A DNA stretch of 64,000 nucleotides, from contig NZ_CP176502.1 in assembly GCF_046267875.1 (NCBI RefSeq), positions 1,116,001 to 1,180,000 on the forward strand, in the 5' to 3' direction. Source of the stretch: Mannheimia glucosida (GTDB lineage Bacteria > Pseudomonadota > Gammaproteobacteria > Enterobacterales > Pasteurellaceae). The notes below the pieces were generated by a model. The model was not told where the DNA came from. It worked only from the letters and a program-made list of their open reading frames with translations, and ran no database searches. A program made the position numbers and the translations under genes. Shown here in pieces: positions 1 to 8,683 of this stretch (within the stretch, counting starts at the first letter, position 1; each line of letters begins with the position of its first letter).

Positions 1-1
1 A

Positions 2-475
2 ACTGCGATTGGTATGGGGTTGGCGACAACCTTTGTGCTGACGGTTGCCTCGCTCTCTGCTTATTTGATGGAAACCTATCTGCTTGAGCCGCTAAACGCC
101 CAATTTTTGCGGACCTTGGTGTTTATTTTAGTGATTGCGGTGATCGTGCAATTAACGGAAATGATCGTGCATAAAACCAGCCCGACACTTTATCGCTTGC
201 TTGGGATCTATTTACCGCTGATTACCACCAACTGTGCTGTATTGGGGGTGGCATTATTAAATGTGAATTTAGCCAATAATTTGGTGGAATCTGTTCTTTA
301 TGGTTTTGGAGCTGCTGCCGGTTTCTCGCTGGTGTTAGTTTTATTTGCGGCTCTGCGTGAGCGTTTGGCTGCCGCTGATGTGCCTCGTCCGTTCCAAGGA
401 GCATCGATTGCTCTGATTACCGCAGGCTTGATGTCGCTTGCCTTTATGGGCTTTACAGGATTGGTGAAACTCTAA
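2..475 (+). CDS. rnfA: RnfA, electron transport complex subunit A (5' end outside window)
   Basis: Integral membrane subunit of the Rnf/Rsx complex, which couples NADH-ferredoxin type electron transfer to ion movement or keeps SoxR reduced. The frame is open from the first bases of the window, so the gene starts upstream; the first ATG inside (position 14) is internal. About 157 codons remain of a family usually near 190. Several hydrophobic membrane segments are visible, and the segment YLPLITTNCAVLGVALLN is typical of RnfA/RnfE. The stop codon overlaps the rnfB start by one base, showing translational coupling. Confidence 0.93.
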   Translation, partial: TAIGMGLATTFVLTVASLSAYLMETYLLEPLNAQFLRTLVFILVIAVIVQLTEMIVHKTSPTLYRLLGIYLPLITTNCAVLGVALLNVNLANNLVESVLYGFGAAAGFSLVLVLFAALRERLAAADVPRPFQGASIALITAGLMSLAFMGFTGLVKL

Positions 476-1092
476 TGCTTGATTTGCCAATTATCGCTTA
501 TATTCTTATCGCTATTGCTGTGATCGCACTGATTTTCGGGGCGGTTTTAGGCTATTCCTCGATTAAACTGAAAGTTGAATCCGACCCGATTGTCGATCAA
601 ATTGATGCCCTTTTACCCCAAAGCCAATGCGGTCAATGTGGCTACCCGGGCTGTAAGCCTTATGCTGAGGCGATTGCCAATGGTGATTCGATCACTAAAT
701 GTGTGCCGGGTGGGCAACCTTTGGTGGTTAATCTTGCTGAACTTCTAGGAGTAGAAGTGCCGCCGATGGAAGGAATGGCAGAGCCTGAGGTGAAAGTGGC
801 TTTTGTTATTGAAGATCTCTGCATTGGTTGTACTAAGTGCATTCAGGCTTGCCCGGTTGATGCGATTATCGGCACGAATAAAGCAATGCACACCATTATT
901 CCGGATCTTTGCACCGGCTGTGAACTCTGTGTCGCCCCTTGCCCGACCAACTGCATTGAAATGCGACCGATTAAACCGACAACCCAATCTTGGAACTGGA
1001 AATTTGACCAAGATTTAATTATTCCGATTGTGAATACCACTGAATTGCAGAAAAAATTAGTCACCGGCGGAGGCAAAAATGAGCAATCCTAA
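475..1092 (+). CDS. rnfB: RnfB, electron transport complex iron-sulfur subunit B
   Basis: Iron-sulfur subunit of the Rnf complex, 205 residues. An N-terminal membrane anchor (about residues 5-27) is followed by the Fe-S domain CGQCGYPGCKPYAEAI. Two ferredoxin-type [4Fe-4S] motifs follow, CIGCTKCIQACPVDA and CTGCELCVAPCPTNC. Length and order match the family. The start overlaps the rnfA stop, and the 3' end overlaps the rnfC start by 14 bases. It passes electrons between RnfC and the membrane subunits (known for the family). Confidence 0.96.
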   Translation: MLDLPIIAYILIAIAVIALIFGAVLGYSSIKLKVESDPIVDQIDALLPQSQCGQCGYPGCKPYAEAIANGDSITKCVPGGQPLVVNLAELLGVEVPPMEGMAEPEVKVAFVIEDLCIGCTKCIQACPVDAIIGTNKAMHTIIPDLCTGCELCVAPCPTNCIEMRPIKPTTQSWNWKFDQDLIIPIVNTTELQKKLVTGGGKNEQS

Positions 1093-3484
1093 TTTAGTGA
1101 TTGAGCGAATCCGCCAAAATAAAGAAACCGGCAAATTATGGGATTTCCCGGGTGGTATTCACCCGATGGAAAACAAATCCCAATCGAACAGCAAGCCGAT
1201 TCGCAGCTTAAATTTACCGAAATTTTTCTATGTGCCACTGGTTCAACATTCCGGCTGGGCAGGGGAATTATTAGTCAAAGTGGGCGATGTGGTGCTGAAA
1301 GGGCAACCGCTCACTAAAGGCGATCACTTCCGCCAATTACCGGTGCATAGCCCAACTTCAGGGCGAGTAATTGGGATCGAGCCTTATGTTTCCGCTCATG
1401 CCTCCGGTTTACCGGAAATAACGGTGATTATTGAAACCGATGGTAAAGATGAATGGGTAGAACGCCAGCCGATTGAGGATTTCTTAAGCCTGACAAGCGA
1501 TCAAATTATCCAAAAAGTTTACCAATATGGCATAGCCGGTTTGGGCGGAGCGGTGTTCCCAACTGCGACAAAATTAAGTTTGGCGGATAAACGCTGTAAA
1601 TTATTGGTGATTAACGGGGCAGAATGTGAGCCTTACATCACCTGTGACGATCGCTTAATGCAAGATTTCACTGCAGATCTGATCGAAGGCATTCGCATTC
1701 TGCGTTATGTGCTTCGCCCGGAAGAAGTGGTGATTGCGATTGAAGATAACAAACCACACGCTATTCAAGCTTTAGAAACCGCTTTAAAAGGCTCGAACGA
1801 TATGTTTGTGCGAGCGATTCCGACTAAATACCCGTCCGGAGCCTCTGATCAGCTTATCCAAGTATTGACCGGGCTTGAGATTCCGGCTGGCAAACGCACC
1901 ATTGAAATGGGCATTGTGATGCACAATGTCGGCACGGCGTTTGCGGTAAAACGGGCAATTATTGATGATGAACCTTTGATTGAACGGGTGGTTACGCTCA
2001 CCGGCGATAAAATTCGCAACAAGGGTAACGTGTGGGCAAGATTAGGCACGCCAATTCAGCACCTGCTGGAGCAGGTAGATTATCAAGCCGATAAACGTTT
2101 TCCGGTGTTTTTAGGCGGGCCGATGATGGGCTTTATTTTGCCCGCATTGCAAGCTCCAATTACCAAAACCGCGAACTGCTTGATTGCCCCTGATCATTTT
2201 GAATATGCACCACCTGAACCGGAGCGTAGTTGTATCCGCTGTTCGAGTTGTTCCGATGCTTGCCCGGTGGGGTTATTGCCACAGCAACTGTATTGGTTTG
2301 CCCGTGCAGAAGATCACGATAAATCCAAAGAATACCATTTAGATGCCTGCATTGAGTGTGGTGTTTGTGCTTACGTCTGCCCAAGCTATATTCCGTTAAT
2401 CCAATATTTCCGCCAAGAAAAAGCAAAAATCGAGGAAATTGAGGAAAAAGCCCGCAAAGCTGAAGAGGCAAAAATCCGTTTCGAGGCGAGAGAAGCCCGT
2501 TTACAAAAAGAACGAGATGCCCGAACCGCCCGTATTAGCCAAGCGGCGGAGAAACGCCGTGCAGAAGTGGCAAGTGCCGGGGGCGTTGATCCTGTTAAAG
2601 CGGCCCTTGAACGCTTGAAAGCGAAAAAAGCAGAAGACCAAAACACAGAGCAAGCCTCTCAAACCGTGCCGACTCAAGCAAAAGCTAACGGAGAGCCGGA
2701 TAATAGTGAATTAATGGCACAACGCCGAGCCAGACGGCTTGCCAAACAGGCAGAACAAGCGGTCGAAAATGCAGAAAATTCTGCAAATTCAGACAATGTA
2801 GCGGCGAATGGCAATTCTACAGCAGAAGACCCACGAAAAGCCGCAGTTGCCGCAGCCCTTGCTCGAGCCAGAGCGAAAAAACAGGTACAACAATCAGAGG
2901 AAGAGACGGTAGAGGTGAATCAGTCTTCGCCAGAAAACGAAGACCCACGCAAAGCTGCCGTTGCCGCCGCCCTTGCTCGAGCTAAAGCGAAAAAACAAGC
3001 ACAACAAGCGGCTGAAAAACCGGAAAATATTGCAAATCCAGACAATGTAGGGGGCAATATTGAACAGGAAGACCCACGCAAAGCCGCCGTTGCTGCCGCT
3101 CTCGCCCGTGCCAAAGCGAAAAAACAGGCGCAACAAGCGGTCGAAAATGCAGAAAATTCTGTAAAATCAGGTAATACCGATGAAACTGTAGGGGCGAATT
3201 GCAATTCGCCCCTACCAAACGAACCAGCGGAGACCGATTCACGCAAAGCCGCCGTTGCTGCCGCTCTTGCCCGTGCCAAAGCGAAAAAACAGGAACAAGC
3301 GGTCGAAAAAACAGAAAATTTTGCAAAATTAGAAAATACCGATGAAACCGTAGGGGCGAATTGCAATTCGCCCCTACCAAGCGAACCAACGGAGGCCGAC
3401 TCTCGCAAAGCCGCCGTTGCAGCTACAATCGCTAGAGCTAAAGCGAAAAAAGCCGCTCAGCAGGAGAAAAGAAACAATGTTTAG
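1079..3484 (+). CDS. rnfC: RnfC, electron transport complex subunit C with long repeat tail
   Basis: Peripheral NADH/FMN-binding subunit of the Rnf complex, 801 residues. The N-terminal two thirds show the Complex I 51-kDa-like fold signature (GIAGLGGAVFPTATKL; INGAECEPYITCDDR). Two [4Fe-4S] motifs follow, CIRCSSCSDACPVG and CIECGVCAYVCPSYIP. After about residue 450 comes a charged coiled-coil-like region, then five copies of a 22-residue unit beginning D(P/S)RKAAVAA. Repeat tails are usual in gammaproteobacterial RnfC. The tail here also carries uptake-sequence copies and two perfect 28-bp palindromes read in frame. The stop overlaps the next gene's start. Confidence 0.95.
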   Translation: MSNPNLVIERIRQNKETGKLWDFPGGIHPMENKSQSNSKPIRSLNLPKFFYVPLVQHSGWAGELLVKVGDVVLKGQPLTKGDHFRQLPVHSPTSGRVIGIEPYVSAHASGLPEITVIIETDGKDEWVERQPIEDFLSLTSDQIIQKVYQYGIAGLGGAVFPTATKLSLADKRCKLLVINGAECEPYITCDDRLMQDFTADLIEGIRILRYVLRPEEVVIAIEDNKPHAIQALETALKGSNDMFVRAIPTKYPSGASDQLIQVLTGLEIPAGKRTIEMGIVMHNVGTAFAVKRAIIDDEPLIERVVTLTGDKIRNKGNVWARLGTPIQHLLEQVDYQADKRFPVFLGGPMMGFILPALQAPITKTANCLIAPDHFEYAPPEPERSCIRCSSCSDACPVGLLPQQLYWFARAEDHDKSKEYHLDACIECGVCAYVCPSYIPLIQYFRQEKAKIEEIEEKARKAEEAKIRFEAREARLQKERDARTARISQAAEKRRAEVASAGGVDPVKAALERLKAKKAEDQNTEQASQTVPTQAKANGEPDNSELMAQRRARRLAKQAEQAVENAENSANSDNVAANGNSTAEDPRKAAVAAALARARAKKQVQQSEEETVEVNQSSPENEDPRKAAVAAALARAKAKKQAQQAAEKPENIANPDNVGGNIEQEDPRKAAVAAALARAKAKKQAQQAVENAENSVKSGNTDETVGANCNSPLPNEPAETDSRKAAVAAALARAKAKKQEQAVEKTENFAKLENTDETVGANCNSPLPSEPTEADSRKAAVAATIARAKAKKAAQQEKRNNV
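3188..3215. repeat. 28-bp perfect palindrome inside rnfC, copy 1
   Basis: Half-site GTAGGGGCGAATTG is followed directly by its exact reverse complement. It is translated in frame as part of VGANCNSPLP between repeat units 3 and 4. An identical copy lies at 3350-3377. Confidence 0.9.
3350..3377. repeat. 28-bp perfect palindrome inside rnfC, copy 2
   Basis: Identical to the palindrome at 3188-3215 (half-site GTAGGGGCGAATTG) and read in the same frame. It lies between rnfC repeat units 4 and 5. A degenerate relative (CGCCCCTAC arm) lies after ratB near 15779-15820. Confidence 0.9.
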
Positions 3485-4112
3485 CGAGCTAATTCCGGCA
3501 TTGCCGTGGTCGTTCCTGTTTATTCAGGACTTAATCGGTACTATCGTGTTTGCGATTTCGGGGGCTATCGCCGCCCGTCAGCATAAAATGGACATTTTCG
3601 GAATGTTTATTTTGGCGTTTGTGACCGGTGTCGGGGGCGGTACGCTACGGGATATGATGATTGGCTCCACCCCTGTATTTTGGATGAAACAGCCGATCTA
3701 TGTGCTGATGATTACCCTTGCTGTGGTGATTACCGCCATTTTCCGCAATCAAATTTCCCGCAAACGTTGGCAGACCGGCTTGCTGGTGTTTGATGCCATC
3801 GGGCTGGGCGTATTTACCGTGATTGGCGTGCAAAAAGGCTTGGATTTCGGCTTGCACCCGCTGATCTGCGTGGCACTGGGTGGTGTGACTGGCTGTTTTG
3901 GTGGTTTGATTCGTGATATTTTACGCAACGAAGTACCGATCATTTTGCAAAAAGAGGTGTATGTCACCGCCAGCCTGATTGGTGGCGTGATTTTTGTGGC
4001 TGCAAACTCGTTTGGGGTGGAAAGCGATTGGGTTTACCTTGCCACGGTGTTTACCGTGATTATTATCCGCCTGCTGGCAATCCGCTTTAATTTGAATTTG
4101 CCGAAGCTTTAA
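3477..4112 (+). CDS. TRIC/UPF0126 (YadS-like) membrane channel family protein
   Basis: Predicted inner-membrane protein of 211 residues with about seven hydrophobic segments and the two inverted glycine-rich repeats of the family (VTGVGGGTLRDMMIG and LGGVTGCFGGLIRDILR). Prokaryotic members are homologous to trimeric intracellular cation (TRIC) channels. An earlier in-frame ATG exists at 3417, but 3477 has a good ribosome site (AGGAG at 3462-3466) and gives the usual N-terminus. It overlaps the rnfC stop by 8 bases and sits between rnfC and rnfD, so it is probably co-transcribed with rnf. Whether it serves the Rnf complex is not known. Confidence 0.9.
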   Translation: MFSELIPALPWSFLFIQDLIGTIVFAISGAIAARQHKMDIFGMFILAFVTGVGGGTLRDMMIGSTPVFWMKQPIYVLMITLAVVITAIFRNQISRKRWQTGLLVFDAIGLGVFTVIGVQKGLDFGLHPLICVALGGVTGCFGGLIRDILRNEVPIILQKEVYVTASLIGGVIFVAANSFGVESDWVYLATVFTVIIIRLLAIRFNLNLPKL

Positions 4113-4157
4113 CAAGCGGTCATTTTTTTGCAATTTTTTACTAAAAAGGTTCTATAG

Positions 4158-5213
4158 ATGTTTAAAATGGTAAGTTCCCCCCACACTCATTCGAGCAATC
4201 TCACTGCGAATTTTATGCTGTGGGTGATTGCGATGATGTTACCTGCTTTTGGGGTTCAACTTTATTATTTCGGCTATGGTGTGCTGATTCAATCGTTGCT
4301 TGCTGTTAGCCTTGCGATTGTGATTGAAATCGGTATTGCAAAATTACGCAAAAAAACGACCGCTTTCTATTTGGCAGACTTGTCGGGCATTTTAACTGCC
4401 TTGATTTTGGCGATGTCGATTCCACCTTATGCTCCTTATTGGCTGACGCTGATTGGCGTAATCGTGGCGTTATTATTGGCAAAACACAGTTATGGTGGTT
4501 TGGGGCAGAATTTATTTAACCCAGCAATGGTTGGCTATGCGTTATTGTTGGTCTCTTTCCCAGTGCAAATGACAGCGTGGATAGTGCCGATTGAGTTATT
4601 AAGTGAACCGCCGACATTTCGTGATGCGGTTTCGTTGATTTTTAATGGGGTAACTAGCGATGGCTTTAGTATTTATCAGCTGGTTAATAGTGTTGATGGC
4701 ATTGCTCAAGCTACCCCGCTTGATAGTATGAAAAGTAGCCTTGCAAAATCAGGCTTTGAGGCGGTAATGAACACCCCTATTTTCAACGGGCTGTTTGCTA
4801 CCGGTTGGTTACAACTGAACCTTGCGTTTTTATTTGGCGGTTTGGTGTTGATTTATAAGCGGATTATCCATTGGCAAATTCCAGTAGCAATGTTGGCAAC
4901 TTTTGCTTTTTTTAGCGGATTCACCGAGCTGTTTAGCCAACAATCGCATTTGCATTTTGTGAGTCATTTCTTTAGCGGTGCAATGATGTTCGGGGCATTT
5001 TTTATTGCGACCGATCCGGTAACAGCCTCCATTACCCCAAGAGGAAAGCTGATCTTCGGTGGTTTAGTGGGATTATTGGTTTATCTAATCCGCTACTACG
5101 GCAATTACCCTGATGCTATTGCATTTTCTGTGTTATTGGCAAACATTTGCGTGCCGTTAATCGACCATTATACGCAGCCGAGACTATACGGCACAAAATT
5201 GGATAAGAGATAA
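4158..5213 (+). CDS. rnfD: RnfD, electron transport complex subunit D
   Basis: Membrane subunit of the Rnf complex, 351 residues with about ten hydrophobic segments. The NPAMVGYALLLVSFP motif is typical of the RnfD/NqrB family. The stretch DGIAQATPLD holds the threonine that in family members carries covalent FMN. The 45-base gap before the gene contains a USS copy (4112-4120). The stop overlaps the rnfG start (ATGA junction at 5213). Confidence 0.95.
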   Translation: MFKMVSSPHTHSSNLTANFMLWVIAMMLPAFGVQLYYFGYGVLIQSLLAVSLAIVIEIGIAKLRKKTTAFYLADLSGILTALILAMSIPPYAPYWLTLIGVIVALLLAKHSYGGLGQNLFNPAMVGYALLLVSFPVQMTAWIVPIELLSEPPTFRDAVSLIFNGVTSDGFSIYQLVNSVDGIAQATPLDSMKSSLAKSGFEAVMNTPIFNGLFATGWLQLNLAFLFGGLVLIYKRIIHWQIPVAMLATFAFFSGFTELFSQQSHLHFVSHFFSGAMMFGAFFIATDPVTASITPRGKLIFGGLVGLLVYLIRYYGNYPDAIAFSVLLANICVPLIDHYTQPRLYGTKLDKR

Positions 5214-5845
5214 TGAATACCTCAAAAATTACCTTAAATTACGCCTTAATTTTAGGCTTTATTGCCTTGCTTTGTACCGCCGTTTCAACTGGCGTGTACT
5301 TGCTTACCAAAGGCAAGATTGATGATGTGACCGCGATGCAACAACGCAAATTATTGGAAGAGGTTGTGCCGAAAAGTCATTTTGATAATGATGTGTTGGC
5401 AACTTGCAAACTGGTTCAGCTCGAAAATGCCCCTTATTTGAACCGTATTTATGTTGCAAAAAAATCGGAAAATCTGACCGCTTATCTGGTTCAAGGCACG
5501 GCTCCGGACGGATATTCCGGCGATATTGTGCTACTGATGGGGATTGAGCCTAACGGCAATATTTTAGGCGTTCGCACCCTTGAGCATAAAGAAACTCCGG
5601 GGCTGGGAGATAAAATTGAGACCCGAGTGTCGGATTGGATCTTATCTTTTACCAATCAACTTTTTAGTTTAGAAAACGAAGCAGATTGGAATGTAAAAAA
5701 AGATGGCGGCAAGTTTGACCAGTTTACCGGTGCAACCATTACGCCTCGTGCGGTGGTCAATCATATCCGCCAAAGTGCGAAATGGGTGGTGACAGAGCTG
5801 GCTCAAAACCCGACAATGTTTAACCAATTTAAGGCGTGCAAATAG
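5213..5845 (+). CDS. rnfG: RnfG, electron transport complex subunit G
   Basis: Periplasm-facing flavoprotein subunit of the Rnf complex, 210 residues. It has one N-terminal membrane anchor (about residues 10-30) and an FMN-binding domain. The motif TGATITPRAVV near residue 175 is the covalent FMN-threonine site of the family. HKETPGLGDKIE is also a family signature. It is translationally coupled to rnfD, and a few bases separate it from rnfE. Confidence 0.95.
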   Translation: MNTSKITLNYALILGFIALLCTAVSTGVYLLTKGKIDDVTAMQQRKLLEEVVPKSHFDNDVLATCKLVQLENAPYLNRIYVAKKSENLTAYLVQGTAPDGYSGDIVLLMGIEPNGNILGVRTLEHKETPGLGDKIETRVSDWILSFTNQLFSLENEADWNVKKDGGKFDQFTGATITPRAVVNHIRQSAKWVVTELAQNPTMFNQFKACK

Positions 5846-5853
5846 GGGGAAAA

Positions 5854-6537
5854 ATGGAAAGAGAACAGCAAATCCCTGTGACGAATATTGAGGTTGCCCC
5901 GAAACAATCCGGCGTTTGGAAAACGATTTTCGCTGACGGTGTGTGGAAAAATAACGGTGCTTTGGTGCAATTATTAGGGCTTTGCCCACTATTGGCGGTG
6001 TCAAACAGCGTAACCAATGCACTTGGGTTAGGTTTGGCAACAATGTTTGTATTAATTTGCACCAATATCACAGTTTCCCTATTTCGGAAAATTACCCCAC
6101 ACGATATTCGGATCCCGATTTATGTGATGGTAATTGCAACGGTAGTGACGGCAGTACAACTTTTAATGAACGCCTTTGCGTTCCCTGTTTACCAATCGCT
6201 CGGGATTTTTATTCCGCTGATTGTAACCAACTGTATCGTGATTGGACGAGCCGAAGCCTATGCCTCAAAAAATGAGGTAAAATTCTCGGCTTTTGACGGC
6301 TTTTCAATGGGGCTGGGAATGACTTTTAGCCTTGTGGTGCTAGGAGCATTGCGTGAAATTATTGGCAACGGCACGCTGTTTTCAGGCTTAGATCTACTTT
6401 TCGGCGATTGGGCAAAAGCCCTGCGCATTGATGTATTGCATATTGATTCAGGTTTACTACTGGCAATTTTACCCCCGGGGGCTTTTATCGGGCTTGGGGT
6501 GATATTGGCGGTGAAGAATATTATTGATAAGAGATGA
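5854..6537 (+). CDS. rnfE: RnfE, electron transport complex subunit E
   Basis: Multi-pass membrane subunit paralogous to RnfA, 227 residues. It carries the matching segment FIPLIVTNCIVIGRAEAYAS. The start at 5854 is preferred over an in-frame ATG at 5836 because AGGGGGA (5844-5850) sits at the right distance. It is the last rnf gene here. The nth gene that follows rsxE in Escherichia coli is absent, and a large palindromic element comes next. Confidence 0.94.
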   Translation: MEREQQIPVTNIEVAPKQSGVWKTIFADGVWKNNGALVQLLGLCPLLAVSNSVTNALGLGLATMFVLICTNITVSLFRKITPHDIRIPIYVMVIATVVTAVQLLMNAFAFPVYQSLGIFIPLIVTNCIVIGRAEAYASKNEVKFSAFDGFSMGLGMTFSLVVLGALREIIGNGTLFSGLDLLFGDWAKALRIDVLHIDSGLLLAILPPGAFIGLGVILAVKNIIDKR

Positions 6538-6544
6538 TGTGTTA

Positions 6545-6959
6545 TGTCACTTTTCTTTGCTTGTGCAAAGAAAAGTAACCAAAAGAAAGCACACCCTGCT
6601 TCGTTGCTATCCTCACTTGGTTGAAATTTTCTTAACGAAAAATAACCCTGATGTTCGCTTCGCTCTCGCTCGGGTTATTTTCCTAAAAATTTCAAGTCGT
6701 TCGGGCAACTCAGAAGGGAACCCGATCCGACCATACAAGCGGTGATTTTTTTGAAAAATTTTGCAAAAATGATGCTGTGCCGGGTTCCCTTCTGAACCGC
6801 CTGAGCGACTTTGAATTTGTAGGAAAAATTCCTTGTTTGAGCAGCAAAGCTGCGAGTTTGGAATTTTTTCGTTAAGCAAATTCAAATCAAGCGAAGATAG
6901 CGGTGAAGTAGGGTCGCCTTTCTTTGGTTACTTTCTTTGGCGAAGCAAAGAAAGTGACA
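6545..6959. repeat. About 415-bp imperfect palindromic element (possible cruciform) with a USS at its centre
   Basis: The sequence from about 6545 to 6730 reappears, inverted and with scattered mismatches, from about 6780 to 6959. Outer arms begin TGTCACTTTTCTTTGC and end GCAAAGAAAGTGACA. Inner arms begin CAGAAGGGAACCCG near 6710 and end CGGGTTCCCTTCTG near 6795. The centre carries a USS with its AT-rich tail. Each arm also holds smaller hairpins. Short ORFs inside on both strands follow the repeat and are not credible genes. It fills the whole gap between rnfE and lpxM. Confidence 0.85.
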
Positions 6960-6978
6960 AATAATGAGGAATTATAGA

Positions 6979-7929
6979 ATGACACGAATTACCGCCCAAG
7001 ACGGCTATACGCACAAATTCCTATGGTCTTTTCTACACCCGAAATATTGGGGCGTGTGGTTAGGCGTTTTAGGATTAGTGATTTTAGCCTATGTGCCGGT
7101 GCGAATTAGGGATAAATTATCCGCGTTTGTGGGCAAGGTGGCGTATCGCTATCTCAAGCAGAAAAATAAAAAAGGTTACCATCGTGCTAAAGTGAATTTG
7201 CGTTACTGCTTTCCTGATTGGAGTGAGGAAAAGCGTGAAGCGGTGGTAGAGAAAATGTTTATCACGGTGGCACAAACGATGTTGGCGATTGGTGAAACGG
7301 CAATCCGTCCGGTTTCCTATTTACAAAAACGGTGTGAATTTACTGGCTTTGAAAATGTGGTGAAAGCCAAAGAGAGCGGTAAAAATGTAATTATGTTAGT
7401 GCCGCATACTTGGTCGATTGATATGGCGGGGGTAGCGATGTTCTCGCTCGGTTATCCGATGACGTCAATGTACAATCCACACCGCAATGCGTTGGTGGAT
7501 TGGTTGTGGAATATCACTCGTGAACGCTTAGGTGGGCGAATGCACACTCGGCAAAATGGGATCAAGGCGTTTTTAGCCGATGTGCGTAAAGGAGATGTCG
7601 GTTATTTTCTGCCCGATGAAGATTTTGGCGAAGAGCTAAGTGTGTATGCCGACTTTTTTGCCACCGAAAAAGCGACTCTACCGGGCTTAAATAAAATGGC
7701 AAGAGTGGCAAATGCGGAAGTGATCCCGATGTTCTCGATTTATAATGCCGAAAAAGCAAAATATGAAATGGAAATTTTGCCACCGCTTGAATTTTCAGGA
7801 GACCCAATTCAATCCGCCCGAGAAATGAACCGAGTAATTGAATATTTTGTGGAGAAAAATCCCGAGCAGTATGTTTGGATTTTACGTTTGCTTAAAACCA
7901 GACGAAACGGGGAAGATATTTATCGATAA
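6979..7929 (+). CDS. lpxM: LpxM (MsbB), lipid A acyloxyacyl (myristoyl) transferase
   Basis: Inner-membrane acyltransferase that adds the secondary acyl chain to lipid A, 316 residues. The N-terminal FLHPKYWGVWLGV and the C-terminal YVWILRLLKTRRNGE match E. coli LpxM better than LpxL. The HX4D catalytic motif is visible as HTWSID (about residue 145). Start 6979 is chosen over 6964 because GAGGA at about 6966-6970 is its ribosome site. Confidence 0.9.
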   Translation: MTRITAQDGYTHKFLWSFLHPKYWGVWLGVLGLVILAYVPVRIRDKLSAFVGKVAYRYLKQKNKKGYHRAKVNLRYCFPDWSEEKREAVVEKMFITVAQTMLAIGETAIRPVSYLQKRCEFTGFENVVKAKESGKNVIMLVPHTWSIDMAGVAMFSLGYPMTSMYNPHRNALVDWLWNITRERLGGRMHTRQNGIKAFLADVRKGDVGYFLPDEDFGEELSVYADFFATEKATLPGLNKMARVANAEVIPMFSIYNAEKAKYEMEILPPLEFSGDPIQSAREMNRVIEYFVEKNPEQYVWILRLLKTRRNGEDIYR

Positions 7930-8056
7930 TATAGGGAAAAGGAAACTGAAAAGTAAGCTGTACTATCAAACGTAAGGTTATCAATTTCTCCTTGAAATTT
8001 CTGCTGTTTTTCTATAGAGTTTTCCAGTTATTTTTTTATTATACATAGGTCAAACA

Positions 8057-8596
8057 ATGAACCAATTAGATTTAATTAAATCTTCTATCAAATCCATTCC
8101 TGATTACCCGAAAGCAGGGATTATTTTCCGTGATATTACCTCACTTTTAGAAGTGCCAACTGCATTCCAAGCCACCATTGATGCTATCGTTGCAGAATTT
8201 AAAGACAAGGGTATTACTAAAATTGTCGGCACAGAATCTCGCGGGTTTATTTTTGGTGCCCCTGTTGCATTAGCGTTAGGCGTGCCTTTTGTGTTGGTTC
8301 GTAAACCGAAAAAATTACCACGTGAAGTGATTTCGCAATCTTACACCCTTGAATATGGTGAAGATACGCTGGAAATTCATAAAGACGCTGTGAACCCTGA
8401 TGATAATGTATTGGTCATCGACGATTTACTCGCAACCGGCGGCACTATTGATGCCACTGCAAAATTAATTCGTCGCTTAGGTGGTAAAGTAGAACACGCT
8501 GCCTTTGTAATTTGGCTACCTGCGTTAGGCGGTAAAGAACGTTTAGAAAAAGAAGGAATTCGCTCTTTTACTCTGGTGAGTTTTGAGGGGCATTAA
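8057..8596 (+). CDS. apt: Adenine phosphoribosyltransferase
   Basis: Purine salvage enzyme converting adenine and PRPP to AMP, 179 residues, the usual length. The PRPP-binding loop VLVIDDLLATGGT and the ESRGFIFGAPVALALG segment are clear. It precedes dnaX as in E. coli. A paired inverted USS lies between the two genes. Confidence 0.97.
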   Translation: MNQLDLIKSSIKSIPDYPKAGIIFRDITSLLEVPTAFQATIDAIVAEFKDKGITKIVGTESRGFIFGAPVALALGVPFVLVRKPKKLPREVISQSYTLEYGEDTLEIHKDAVNPDDNVLVIDDLLATGGTIDATAKLIRRLGGKVEHAAFVIWLPALGGKERLEKEGIRSFTLVSFEGH

Positions 8597-8600
8597 TCCT

Positions 8601-8658
8601 ACAAGCGGTGATTTTTTGCTAGAATTTTGCAAAATTTTTCGGAAAAATGACCGCTTGT
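8601..8658. terminator. Paired inverted uptake sequences after apt
   Basis: ACAAGCGGT at 8601-8609 faces ACCGCTTGT at 8650-8658 with AT-rich, partly self-complementary sequence between. Such facing USS pairs are known to act as rho-independent terminators in Pasteurellaceae; function here is inferred. Confidence 0.5.
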
Positions 8659-8683
8659 CATTTCCTAATTAAAAAGAAAATCA

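Larger units (their letters stand above)
2828..3463 (+). repeat. Coding repeat block in rnfC tail (five 66-bp units)
   Basis: Five 22-codon units encode D(P/S)RKAAVAA(A/T)(L/I)ARA(K/R)AKK, separated by variable spacers of about 17-34 codons. The first unit begins at 2828 and the last ends at 3463. The spacers contain USS copies at 3133-3141 and 3295-3303, with another just upstream at 2755-2763. These are read as QAVE(N/K). High identity between units makes the number of copies likely to vary by recombination between strains; that last point is inference. Confidence 0.85.

Noticed and set aside
14..475. rnfA starting at the ATG at position 14
   Set aside because: The frame is open to the window edge and the product would lack the family's N-terminus, so the true start is upstream.
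2920..3408. Long minus-strand open frames opposite the rnfC repeat tail
   Set aside because: They mirror the repetitive coding units of rnfC and have no ribosome site or recognisable domain.
6524..6885. Short open frames on both strands between rnfE and lpxM
   Set aside because: They run through the inverted repeat arms and their sequences are by-products of the palindrome.
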